A stretch of DNA of 64,000 nt, from the NCBI GenBank assembly GCA_049999805.1, contig JBNGIO010006294.1:236115-300114 (forward strand), in the 5' to 3' direction. Made by a program: the position numbers and the translations under genes. Below, in pieces: positions 51,717 through 63,529 of this stretch (positions within the stretch are counted from its first letter, which is position 1; every line of letters begins with the position of its first letter). The stretch is from Folioceros fuciformis. Lineage: Eukaryota; Anthocerotophyta; Anthocerotopsida; Anthocerotales. The notes beneath the pieces were generated by a model. The model was not told where the DNA came from and did no database searches. It worked only from the letters and a program-made list of their open reading frames with translations.

Positions 51717-52119
51717 GGGGAGCGCCTGCTTCATTATTGTCCATTTTTGACACCACCGCATCAATCCATTGAAGCCTGCCGGTCGAATCCAAGCCCTCCC
51801 TAAACGCATTGTGACTTTTTAGACAAGTGTCCATGAGACGGCCTGAGGCCTCTTCTTGCTCACAGCCGATCGCAACCGAACGTTGAGTCGAACTCGTCGA
51901 AATGACGGGAATGAGAGGCTTGACCCGAGTCATCTTAACCAGATACTGTGGCTACCCGAGCCCGACCCACGGTTAAGGCTCAACGGTCACTCGCTCCCAG
52001 AGATTCGTGCGACTCAAGGTGGGCTACAAATTCCTGTCTCCTCCAAAGGATCTCTGATCAGGACTGGTTGCTGGGAGGAGGTTTGACGTGCTGCGGACGG
52101 AGGGGAAATGCTTTGACGG
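51717..52119. other. Short intergenic region with possible last exon of the SPAG17-like gene
   Basis: A possible terminal SPAG17 exon (51866-51905, SRSQPNVESNSSK then stop) joins in phase to the donor at 51713. The rest should hold the promoter and leader of the SNF2-HNH gene. Only about 400 bp separates the two coding regions. Confidence 0.4.
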
Positions 52120-55100
52120 ATGGAAGTGGGCAGAAAGAGCGAGCTCAGTGAGCAGCAATGGAGACGAATGGGAGAGAATAGAGCAGCAGCATTGGCCAAG
52201 AGGCAGAAAAGAAGTTGCGAGACTCTCCGGCATGTTGCTGGGCACCGTCCTCTCTTCCCCGGAAGATCTGAGGAGCTGGAAGTCCAGCATGCTCCATCAA
52301 CGTCTGGGCGACAGGGAGCTGCGGGGGACCGAACATTCCAGCAGCCCAATTCGGTTGGTTACTCCACAGTATCCTATTTAGCTCGCAGAGCAAGCGCAGG
52401 GAACCTCGCAGGTGCTCGCGAATCGGAAAATGGTGGTACGGATGGGCATAACTTGGAAGTTGTGTTGGAACTATGTTCTGCTCACAATTTTGGTATTACT
52501 GGTGCGTGTGTCGGTGGCAGTCGATGTCCAGAAGGAGGCTGTGTGATGGAGCTTGGAGAAACCCTTTGCTCGGTGAGTCTATTCTGGTCATGCCTACGCG
52601 CTTTCGACCTCCTCCATCTGGAGAAGCTAATCGGTTTCTCTCTGATGATCTTGGGTTGTGGGTCTTGAAACAGTTGCAGTTAGCTCTGAATCATGAGGGC
52701 TCCGGCAAGATGTTTGTGTTTCACGTCCAACATTACGACGCTGTTGCGAATTATTTGAAGAAATTGCCCCACGTTATTGTGAGGGACATTCCGCTCTACA
52801 CTCGCATGGCCTTGAAGAGCTTCTTCAGAAAAGACAGAAAATTCGACGATGTTCCTGCTGCTGGTGACTTTGTAGCAAATGAGGTTGTTGAGAAGCAGCT
52901 GAGCCTCTTGCCAGAGAAGTTGAAGCAAAGTCTTCTCCCTTTCCAGTGGGACGGAATACGTTATGGGCTCAGGAGGAATGGTCGTTGCCTCATTGCTGAT
53001 GAAATGGGAGTCGGCAAAACCATCCAGGTCTGAATACCGTGTCTTTCAAGGAGCACGAGATATGAAGGTTCGTGATTGAAAACATTCACTGAGTGATTGT
53101 AGATTATGTGAATTCGAACAGGCAATTGCTATTGCGGCATGCTACAGAGAAGAAGGTTCCCTTCTGGTTATCTGCCCAGCTAGCTTGCGTTTGATGTGGG
53201 CTGAAGAGCTGGAAAGGTGGCTACCTTTTCTTGCACCAACAGATATTCATCTTGGTTTGTCGTTCGCACTCACCATGGCCTCAGTTATGTCGTTCCTAGT
53301 ACTGAAGTTTGGGTAGCCAAGTTAGTCGGCGAAAATTTTCCTGAATGGCTTACCGGGTACTGTTTTTTCGACCAGTGTTTGGCAGGAGGGATGAGCTCGA
53401 GGAACATGCACAGCTACCTAAAGTGGTTGTTACCTCATATACGATGCTGAAGCGTTTGGCTTCAAGTTTCCAGTCGTGCAAATGGGGTGTAGTTATAGTG
53501 GATGAGTCTCACAATCTGCGGACTTGCAAACAAAAGAACGAATGTGATGAGGTTTTGACCCTTACTCTTCTCACGATGATGAATTCTCTGAGTATGCATA
53601 GAACTTTTCAGCTACCGCAAGGTTTGAGTGTCTGTGGATGCCCTTTCCTAGCAGACAACAGCAATTTGCAACATTGTCAAAAGGTCCCGTCGAGCAGTGC
53701 TGCTCTCTGGCACACCATCCCTCTCAAGGTGTGCAGTTTACCTTTCTGGTCTCCGGTTTACATGGAAAACATATCGCAAAGAATTTGGCAATTTATTGGA
53801 TGTTGTTTGCCTTCCCATGGCATCTTGCATTTTTGCAGGCCATTCGATATCTTCAATCAGGTGGACTGTATAAGGTGACCTAGGACCTCTCAATTTTTTT
53901 CCCATCCATTTGAAGAAGTTGTAGTAACTTGAGATGAATGGTTCTCACATGGTTTGTGCTCCTCCAGACCAGGATTGCTTGGGCGCAACAAGTACGAGTT
54001 TGCACGTAATTACTGTGATGTACAGCAGACTTATCCGAAGGTAAAGAGAGGGCTGTTTGCTTCGCTACGCGTCTTACGCCATTCTTTGGATCTTCAATGG
54101 AAACCGACGTCGGTAGCTCTCCTGCAGGATTACTCCAAAGGGATTCGACTCTCAGAGTTAAATATACTGCTTAGGGAAACCGTCATGGTACAGTTTTCTG
54201 CTTCCCATTGCTCTAATGCTCATGCAAAGCAGCATCTGTTGGGCTTGTTCATAGTCAAGTGCGCACTCGTATTGATGACAATGTCGGTGCATTGTGTAGG
54301 TGAGGAGACTAAAGGCAGAAGTGTTAAGCGAGCTTCCTGCCAAGAGAAGGCAAATCATCAGCCTGAGGTTGACAAAGGACGACATCACGGAGGGTAGGAA
54401 GTCACTAAATTCTCTTCATGGCAATATTCCTCCCCATGGAGATGAATCTTGCCCCTGTGGCTTCTGCGAGAAGGGAAATTGTGATTGTGAGGATGAAGAG
54501 CATCAAGATGAGAAGTTGCAGGAAGAAGGTACCATATGGTGTCACTGGCTCCGGACTATGTCATTAGCAGTGGACTTGCAGTAGGACAGTACCGCTGCAA
54601 CTGGCCAAATTCACTCCTGGGCCCATATGATGCTTGCAGACAATGAAGAGGACCACAACTCTGCTCGAAGGCTGAAACATCAGGAAATTGGTGTGGCAAA
54701 ACTGAACGGTGTTAAAGATTGGCTGCTGAACAACCCGATTTTTCTCTCCTGCGACACAGAACTGCAAAGTCGAGACGTTGAGGTGAAGGACATGAAAATG
54801 GTTATATTTGGTCACCATCGTGCTGTTTTGGATTCGATTCAGGTCAGTAAAATGTCCCCAACCTTGCACCTGACATTCTGGTGACATACGTTACACTCTG
54901 ACCTTGGTCCAGCCTCTTCACCTTCATGCAGGAGGCTGTGATACTGAGAAAGGTCGGTTTTATACGCGTTGATGGGGCAACTCCAGCTCATGATCGCCAA
55001 ATGGCTGTAAATCTGTTCCAGAACAAGCCTGAGGTTGTGACCACAGCATAGGGTAGTAGTACTCCTCGAGCTTGATAAATTCGGTGTTGGTCAGGACTAG

Positions 55101-57987
55101 AAGCATGCAACTGGGAACTGAGTGGCTTTACGTCATCATTTGCTTTGTACAGGTAAAAGTGGCACTGATCAGTGTGACAGCCGGAGGGGTGGGACTCAAC
55201 TTCTCGGCAGCACAAACAGTTGTCTTTGCAGAGTTGCCGAGTTCAGCATCCTTAATGCTGCAGGTTGGACACGTCCTGTAGGACGCTACAAGGAATTGTT
55301 ACCATTCAATCTGTCCCACTGTTTGCACTGTTTTTCTGACCGTCTTATCCTGAATTTTGTCTGTTGCAGGCAGAGGATAGAACTCATAGACAAGGACAAC
55401 AAAACGCAGTCAACGTGTACATATTCTGTGCAAAAGTAATTGTCTTGCCCTGCCCCTCCACGTGGCCCCTAGAAGCAGAGCTGTTGGTGTCTGAGAGACT
55501 TAAGCATAATCCACCTCTCATGCAGGGTACAAGTGACGACACTCACTGGCAGTCTTTGAGCAGAAGCCTTGAACGTGTGTCAATATTGACAAATGGCACT
55601 ACAGCTGCGGTATTGGGTCTTGAGGTAATCATCTGGTAACCGGCGCTCGTTCACATCGGATTCCACTCCAGGCCGCCTCATATGTGGAGACTGATTAAAT
55701 GCTGTCATGTCCTGCAGGTGGCATCAGTGACTGATGGCTTGCAAGACAGTGGTGATTGCAACTCTCCTGAACCTACAGACACATACAATTCTACTGCAGG
55801 AGCAGCTGTTGCTCGCTGTGGACTAGAAGAAGTTGTCAATAAAGCTTCCATGCAAACCAGTGCTCATGGTGCACCGAACAGAAGCACTTCCAATGAAAAC
55901 TGTTTGTCAGGTTTGGCGGATCATCATGCTAATGAGGGCAAACACACTCTGGAAAGACCCGGAGATGGTCTGGGGAACACCCTCCCAGTCACATCACATC
56001 AAATCAGTGTGCAGCAGAACGAGCACACAGCATTCGGTGTAGACTCTCTGATGTTCGAGGTAAGCCTCTACTCACTTCAGCGCTGGAGGCTGCGATGGGC
56101 GAAAATGGGCTGCGCATCATGATGTGTGCGAGGAAACTAATGTGCAGTATGATAAATGCAGGTGAGTTCACATACAGGGCGCATTCATCTCTATCAGTCG
56201 TCTCCAGACCACAGCTCTCCACCAAAGCTCTTGGAAGAGAACTTCAAGCCTGAGATGCTAGAGCGTTTGAGAACACGGGGAGCTGCTGGTAGAGGCACTC
56301 TGCCACAAAGCATTGAGCAGAGTAAGGCATTCCAAGAAGCAGCTGCGACCTTCATCACACAGTGGACAAGTCTACGACCTGTTCATCGTAAGCAGCTGTC
56401 AGGAAGACCTCTTCGGTTACCGTTATCAAGAGAATTGAAGAGATTTCAGGCTAACTCCTCCTTCGCTCCAGGGGTGAGTTCGGCCATCTTAATGACTTCC
56501 GGGTATTTCCACGTATTGCCTTGCCTTGGATGAAGCCATATCTGTAGTAACTGTGACGCACTCATATTGTTGCAGGGTCTGTCAAAAGGGGGCAGTAAAC
56601 GGCGTCTGACTCGCAGTGAGCTGGTGTCCTGCCCTGCTCCAGATGGAGCAAGCGTAAGGAATATAGCTCTTCAGAACGCCTTTGGTGTAAAGAGGACTGT
56701 CACAAGGCAAGTCTGGTCTGCGGATGGGGAGCCTCTCTGCAAGCTTTGCCAAACTCCTTGCCGTAATAGCAACTCCAAAATGCCCCGAGTATTTGCAGAT
56801 CTGTTCTGTGGGAAAAAGTGTTACGAGTGTTACTGTGCCAAGACCAGTGGACGCTACTTGAGACAGGTACGAGTCCAGAACGTGCTGACTCTCAGTATCT
56901 TGTGACACAAAAGGCTTGACAGGTGCCAGACTTGGCCTGTACAGGAACTTTTTGAACTGGAAAGGGGCGTCTGTGTTGAATGTGGCATAGACTGCCATAC
57001 CTTGGTTCGGTGCCTGGTCTCTTTAGCTGCATCCAAGCGGGCTGCCTTCATCTCAGAGAAAGCGCCACACTTCTCCAAGCACAAGAGACTGTACTGCCGC
57101 CCTATCGACCTTGGTTCAGTTGTTGTGATACGACTGAGTCATTTTACCATAACCTCACGTAACAACCTATGCAGGTTGGAAAATCTGGTCGCAAACCCAA
57201 CGGAAGGCAACGCGTGGCATGCAGATCATATTGTGCCAGTCTTTGAGGGTGGAGGTAATCCCTGTCTCCAAATGTATCGTACTTGAAAGACAATGCTCAA
57301 TTCGCACGAGGTCTGAACATATTCCTGCAGGAGAGTGTGGTGTCGAGAATTTGAGAACCTTGTGCATAGCTTGCCATGCGAAGGTAACGTCAGATCAAGC
57401 CCGTCGACGCCGCTCAGCAGAATCAAGGGCACGTCAAAATCTAAAGCTCACGATCGCTGCACTCCTTGAACGTTCTCAACCGGTAATATACTACTACGAC
57501 ATTTCCATAACAAGATGAACAGGTTTGTTCACCAGGAGATTTCTCGACCTGAAGACGTATGTTGAACGTGTTTCAGGTTAGCAGGGTAGATTCGTCACTC
57601 GAGCGAACTCATCTGGAAGGTAGCGATCACGATGTCTTTGATGTAGAGGCGTCTGGTCATGTAAGCCCTCGAAAGCTGTCCGAAGCTCGAACTCCGGACG
57701 ATGACGAGGACGATGACAAGCTATTTGCTATCGAGGTGGCGGGCAGTGCATATGCAGAAAACTCTACCACTGATCGCGAAGCGAACAGTCTCGCCGAGCA
57801 AAGCCCTAAGGTGCAAGAGAAAGTGTGGAAACTCCGCAGACACTCAACCGGAGGCGTTGCAAAACCGCTGTCAGCAAGGATATGCGCAAGCTCTCCAGGT
57901 GATCCACTCTTGGAAGCCTACTTCAATCGTGCATCCAGAAAACAGGTCTACGCCACCGAGATGTCACAAGCATGTGAGGCATCTTAG
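52120..57987 (+). CDS. SNF2-family annealing-helicase-like protein with HNH endonuclease domain (ZRANB3-like)
   Basis: A DNA-remodelling ATPase of the SMARCAL1/ZRANB3 group, which acts at stalled replication forks. The ATG at 52120 begins MEVGRKSELSEQQWRRMGEN; LSEQQ..RM.ENRAAALAKR resembles the N-terminal RPA-binding motif of SMARCAL1. A HARP-like segment (YDAVANYLKKLPHVIVRDIP, about 52.73 kb) precedes the motor. Helicase motifs: I EMGVGKTIQ|AIAIAA (53.0-53.14 kb), II VVIVDESHNLR (53.5 kb), III RRAVLLSGTPSLS|RPFDIF (53.69-53.85 kb), IV/V VALISVTAGGVGLNFSAA (55.16 kb) and VI EDRTHRQGQQNAVNVYIF (55.37 kb). The C-terminal part has a Cys-rich segment (CKLCQTPC, CGKKCYECYC, CVECGIDCH; 56.74-56.99 kb) and an HNH domain (WHADHIVPVFEGGG, then CGVENLRTLCIACHAKVT; 57.21-57.38 kb). 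Stop TAG 57985-57987. About 20 introns. Plants have a related SNF2-HNH protein; fork repair is inferred from the family. Confidence 0.88.
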
Positions 57988-59273
57988 GTTTGTGGCAGCA
58001 ATCATGCCCATCACCAGGTCGCACTCCGAGGCTACTCCGCAGCAAAAGGGCAGACAATGCCCGGGGTATCCCAGAAAGGCGCCAACTGTACCACCGCTCT
58101 CGAGCAGGTTATATTCCAGCATCTTGGATATGCCGAGAATGGAAGAAGATTCCAGTGTACTGGCCTTAATGGATCTCTGGTCCTCTGAGACCTGGCATTG
58201 GTCACCGCATGGGGCATCTGTGTGCCACTTCCCAGCAAAACAAACCCTATTCCAGGGCTCGATCATGAGACCAATAGGAAAGAACCGAGCGTGAGACTGG
58301 ACAACGAACGAAAAAAGATGTAGCACTATACGGACATGGGTTGGACCCACCCGGACCAAAACCAACCAGTGTGGACGACGCAAAGCCGAAGGGGACTAGA
58401 CACCTCAAAGGAATATCGCCTACAACGACATAGCGAGGTCATGAACTGGTCTTCCTCCGAGGAGACGACAAATGTGATGGCAGGCGAAGGCCAGCGAGAC
58501 ATGAAGGACTAGGTTCCATAATAGACATCTCGGCCACTCCCTACAACGTCCCCAAGAAGGCGAGCCCTACCGTACACCAGAAGGCTCGCAAGATTGTTGT
58601 CCATGGCAATGCACGGCCTAGCAAATAACCACCAAAAAATTAAATATTTTAGTAATTTCTGCCCAGAAATATGACGAACAGAAGCGCTAGGGTAGCGTTG
58701 GTGTTGTTGGCCATGGCAGTGGTGAGGTGCAGGCCGTGTCCAGGTCAGACGTTGTTCCTCAGTTAGCCTGCTCTTAGGAGATTTTCTCTAGGTATAAATA
58801 TCGGGAGAATTTGTTCATTTGATCGGGGGAGCAAGCGAAGGCGCGGTGACCCGAGAGCGCGTAGTGGAGGAAGGAGGAGGGAGGGGGAGGAGGAGGAGGA
58901 ATCGCGGCGATCGCACCTGGACCAGCAATAAACGCGGACCGCGTTCTCGTGTTTGCGTGATCATCTAGCTTGACGCTCTTGTGGTGGTCTGTTGTCGGAC
59001 TGAAGCTTCCGCTTTCGCGCTTGGGCGAATTGGGATTGGTTTTGTTGGGCGATTTGCTGCCCAATAGTACCCAACACGGTGCACGGAGCGCGGTGCAGGA
59101 TTAGTGGTGGTTGAAGGCTTCCGGAATTGCATTCCATTTTGGGCAGGAGGAAGAGGAGGAGCAGGAGAGTGTAGAGCGGATTGGCGTTCATCGGCAGTGC
59201 AGATTCCTGACTTGCGTGTATTGTATGGTCACACTAAGGGGCAAGCAGCGAGGAGGGGGAGGAGGCAGTAGGC
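57988..59273. other. Intergenic region with probable VMP1-like promoter
   Basis: A TATA-like element GGTATAAATATC starts at 58791, about 480 bp upstream of the VMP1-like ATG. The stretch 58,840-58,910 is purine-rich (GGAGG repeats). No other exon was recognised; 57,990-58,640 is probably the 3' region of the SNF2-HNH gene. Confidence 0.45.
58791..58802 (+). promoter_or_regulatory. Candidate TATA box for the VMP1-like gene
   Basis: GGTATAAATATC is the best TATA match in this intergenic region and is on the coding strand. If used, the leader would be about 450 bases and would include upstream ATGs. No experimental support. Confidence 0.35.
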
Positions 59274-61233
59274 ATGGGGTCTGCTGCTGCCGAGGACGTC
59301 GCCGCAATGAAGAAGCGGCATGAGCGGGAGTTGGAGAGGTTGAGGCTTACGTGTGAGACAAGGGCTACGCTCAAGTACTTCCTGTTGGCGGTGCTGCGGA
59401 ATGTGCAGCGGGTCTTGGCGTACGTTTCCTTCCACCGATCCGCGTTTCTTTATGTTGCGGGGCAGGTGACTCTGTTGGTCGCCAGCGTGGTGCTGTTTGA
59501 GGGCCCGCACCGTCAGGTATGCCCAGCTCCTGGAATTCAGCTGATTTTGTTGTAGGGAGATGCAGTCCAGAGTAGACGGGAAGGATGTGAGTGAGTAGGG
59601 TAGGGAAGCCAAGCTGGACGCTGGGGTCTCATGTCGTGGTCGTTTGTGGATGCAGTACGTGACGGAGTCTCTATTATACTCCCGGTTTGTTGTGTGGTGG
59701 GTGGGCCTTGGTGTAGCCTCTTCGATTGGATTCGGTACATTACCGTCCTCTTGACACTTTTGCACGCTGCCCGCTTCCTTGCTTCTGAAGTTTGTGGAGG
59801 TGTTTTCAGGCTCTGGGATTCATACCTTTGTTGTGTACTTGGGGCCACATATTGCTAAGTTCACCATTATGGCGACGGAGTATGGGCGAGTTGACCTGAA
59901 AAAGGCACCATATGACACTCCACAGTGGGGACTTCCTGCTCTCTGGCACAATTTAGATCATGTAAACACAACCGCGATGTATCCTCGCGTCGCATCAGAT
60001 CATGGCGGATACATGGTTCCGATTCATCATATTCTTCTGCAGGTGATAGCAGAAGCTATGCTTTGGGGTTTGGGGACGGCGCTAGGGGAGCTTCCTCCCT
60101 ATTTTCTGTCTAGAGCAGGTATTCCCTATTGGCAGTGAATGGTTCGCACTTCTTGGGTTTAGGTTCGGCCTGCATGTGACGGTGAATGATCTAAAGGAAA
60201 GTTGTCTGACTTGGACTGATGATGCTATGGAGGCTGAGGCAGCTGACTTGTTTTATATGATCGGCTTCTTTCCCTACTGCCTGCTGATGAATCCTGTGTC
60301 TGCTCTTTCAGCACGAATGTCCGGAGAGAGACTAAAAGAACTTGAGAATCTAGTTCAGCCAGTGGATACGAGCAAGATCAGTGTGCTCGACCGATTGAAG
60401 CATTGGTTCTTTAGTCATTCTCAAAATCTGGGCTTCTTCACTATCCTTATATTTGCTTCGGTAGGAAACCATGAGCTTGACCCTCCTTTTCTTGTGGCGT
60501 CGTAGCGAGTTTTGGGTCGTCTACATAACTTGTGCCTCCATCTGTGCTGTATTGGTTTTGAGACTGTTGGGTGCATACAGGTGCCGAATCCCCTGTTTGA
60601 TCTAGCTGGAATGACGTGTGGTCATTTCCAAGTGCCGTTTTGGAAGTTTTTTCTTGCTACCCTTATTGGGAAAGCGCTCATCAAGACGCACATCCAAGTG
60701 AGCTGATGTTCCGCTTGAATCTCTCCCCAGGGTTTCCGTTTGGTCCATTTTGAATACTGACACAAGTGGTGGTTATGTTGATTCCGACAGACATTATTCA
60801 TTATTGTGGTTTGCAATGCCCACACCTCGGAGTTGTTGAAGGTTGGGTTGGAGTGGGTCCGACATCGATTTCCAGTTTTCTCTACGTACGTTCCCCACAT
60901 CATATATGCTCTTGATGGTGCTCGAGAGCAGTTTATTTCAGGCAAGAAGCGCACACAGCAGGTACAGTCCGAAGACGCCGACAGCTATCAAGCTTTCCTT
61001 CCTCCTTTCCTGTGACGTTTTGACACCAATTCTTTCGTTGTGTCTTGATATTGCAGCTATCTCGATATGTCCTCAGTTGGAATACATTCGTCACGTTGAT
61101 GCTGGGTTGGTTTGCAGTGTCGATTGTTAATTCAACAGCCCAAAGACAGCTCAAGGAAGAGCAAAGACTTGAGTTGGACCAACAGGCCCACAGACAGTCG
61201 GCCAACGGGAGCACCGACAGTGGAGATGGCTGA
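59274..61233 (+). CDS. VMP1-like: VMP1/KMS-type ER membrane protein (VTT/SNARE-associated domain)
   Basis: VMP1 (KMS1/KMS2 in Arabidopsis) is a multi-pass ER protein with lipid-scramblase activity in animals, needed for autophagosome formation and ER/Golgi integrity. The ATG at 59274 begins [20 protein letters not shown], a charged helix, then a hydrophobic segment [20 protein letters not shown]. Later exons: [18 protein letters not shown] (59.68 kb), [20 protein letters not shown] (59.82 kb, the signature entry to the VTT domain), [20 protein letters not shown] (60.05 kb), [20 protein letters not shown] (60.24 kb), [20 protein letters not shown] with LIKTHIQ (60.63-60.70 kb), then [16 protein letters not shown] and [19 protein letters not shown] (61.08 kb). 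TGA at 61231-61233. About eight introns. Length and motif order agree with the family. Confidence 0.92.
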
Positions 61234-62900
61234 GAGTTCAGCGATTAGGGCTGCTAGCCCCTCCTCTGTAGAGGCAACTCCCAGCATTCATGATTTTCGC
61301 CTCGCCCATGTGAGATAAGTGTCTCTGAGATTGTTGAGCTGGCAAAACTGGCTCCCTGCATAGTTAGAATGATCATTGATGACATGTGCCACCGGCAGCT
61401 GCAGTTAGTTGCCCTACCCAGGGGATCTCGCACTCTGTGTGTGGATGTGGTCCCACGGGCCCAGGGTTCCCACTGACTTCTCACAGTCCCTGGGTATGTG
61501 AAGATGCCCTCTAACCCATTGTTGCCCTTTACATTTTGGCTATGCCCGTACAGGCCATACCAGGGCTTTGTCGTCTCCAACACTCTTGTCCATAACTACC
61601 TTGTTAGGTGCGCAGTTGGTTGCATTCATCACTTTGTAAATGTTGGCCCCCAAGAACTGGGGAAGTTCGGACTTCCTTCTTTGTTTGGAGGATGAAGGCG
61701 AATTGAAATTAAAGTGGGGTTAGGAACGGCTCTACCCTTGAGGGCAGTCGTTTCGCAAGTTGTACAGACTTCATCCGGCAAAGCGAGCAACGAGCGGGAC
61801 CTCTCACTAACCTCGCTGCTAACTTCTAACTGAAATCAGTGCCAACCAGATTCAACAGAACTGCCGACCACTGGCCTCACACGATACTGCTGTTGAGATC
61901 GAGCTATGTGACTAACCGTTGTGCTTTGTGTAGAAGATCACGAGAGAATGGTAAGTAGTGTGCAAAGTAAGAAAGACAAGAAGTAGGCCTATTTTTCTTA
62001 CCAAAAGTAGGCTTATTTTCTGTTGTTAGCATCCCAAAGGAAGTAGGACCGCCAAACATCACTCCCTTGTCGTGATCCATTGTCTTGTCCACTTCTAGTG
62101 ACTGAAAGTGAGATATCTTCACTTCAATTGCCTATGTGGAGGCCAACCAACACCACATCGAAAGGAATCAAGTGCCTGATTTGGAACACAACATACTATG
62201 TCCTAATTAACAAGCTTTATTCCAATTGTAGAGTCAGTCCAAGACACGAAGACCTAAATACAATCTCTATCCTAGTCATGTAACCTTTGGCAGTTTGTCC
62301 TGCAATCTAAATTATTCTATTTTTTGTCGAAGAAAAAAGATTTAGGAAATTAGAAATTGGTGAGATTGATCTTACTTTGGGGGGTGCATGGTATCGCTAT
62401 GTATCTATAGCTTAGAAAGTAGTTACAATGATAGGATTTTTGAGATTGTGTTTGTGTGGTACTAGTAGGTGCGACTCCACATTAGTTAAGGATAACAATT
62501 GTGGCCATTTGTGTGTTTGTGTTATAGCACAAACAAAAAGGAATGGTTTAATGGTCCTATGCCAAAAAGATTAGCTTAGAATGGTTGAAGCTTGAAGCAT
62601 GGCAAAGATAAGGCAATGTGGAAAGGAAGCATGTGGAAGACGGCTGTGGAAGGGGAAGCTGTTTAAACATGCAAACATGTGAAAGCATGGAACAGTGTGT
62701 GGAGCAAGGGAGAGGTGTGGGTGTCGAGAAGAGGGATGTTGAGCAATGAGCGTAGGAGTGTTGTAGAGTAAAGCAGAGTGGAGCCATGGGCACGGGAGAG
62801 GCAAAGGAGAACAAGTGATATGGTGAGGTAGGAGGGTTATAGGAATGTATGAGTGGTGTAGGGGTAGGGTAGGAGGGTTGTGGAAATGGTATAGCGGATC
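61234..62900. other. AT-rich intergenic DNA, nothing recognised
   Basis: After the VMP1-like 3' region no coding exon was seen on either strand. The minus-strand frame at 62557-62814 is low-complexity Ser/Pro/His sequence over purine-rich DNA (GGAGAGG, GGAAAGGAAG) and is not taken as a gene. Confidence 0.5.
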
Positions 62901-62929
62901 AGAATGGTATAGTGATATGGTGGAGCAAG

Positions 62930-63140
62930 TTTAGGGTTTAGCAACATAGTAGAGTAGAAGGAGATTAGGGTTTACTAGAAGGGCAAAGCAATAGGGGTTT
63001 ACGGTTTAGTGGCATAGCAGAGGAAAATAGGGTTTAGGGTTTAGCGACATGGCGGAGCAGAATAGGTTTAGGGTTTAGTGGCAGGGTGAAGCAAAATGGG
63101 TTTAGAGTTTTATGAGCATTGTGGAGCAAAATGGGTTAAG
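62930..63140. repeat. Degenerate ~50-bp tandem repeat with telomere-like TTTAGGG motifs
   Basis: Repeats of GGTTTAGGGTTTAG.GGCAT followed by .GC.GAGCAAAAT occur about five times (62,935, 62,965, 63,005, 63,065, 63,120). Plant telomere units are TTTAGGG; here they are spaced by other sequence, so this is an interstitial tandem repeat and not a chromosome end. Confidence 0.7.
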
Positions 63141-63529
63141 GGTTGAGTGGCATAACAGAGCATAATGGCATAGAGTGGAGCATATAGAGGGCACCATAGG
63201 GTTACAAATTACAATGAGGAGTATAACTGTTTGGTTTTGATCTTTTTATAGGTCTATCTACATACTTCTATTATATACTGCATGACACCCAGCCTTTACC
63301 TGTCAAGGACACCCCTTGCTCATTGTGCTCTCAACTTTGTTCTGGGGTCAAGGGAGTGAAATACCATCTTGATCATAAGCATAAGAACTTTGACATGATC
63401 ACTTGGGTGGCACAAGTATGACATGCTTCTTCTTCTGAACTAGCTACTAATCCTCTTCTAACAGATCCCCTAAGGCTGCCCCCAGAGGCTTGGTTGTGGC
63501 TTCGAAGGCAATCTGATCACATGTTGGCT

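Noticed and set aside
62557-62814. Minus-strand Ser/Pro/His-rich small protein
   Set aside because: It comes from purine-rich low-complexity DNA, overlaps a second open frame, and shows no conserved feature.
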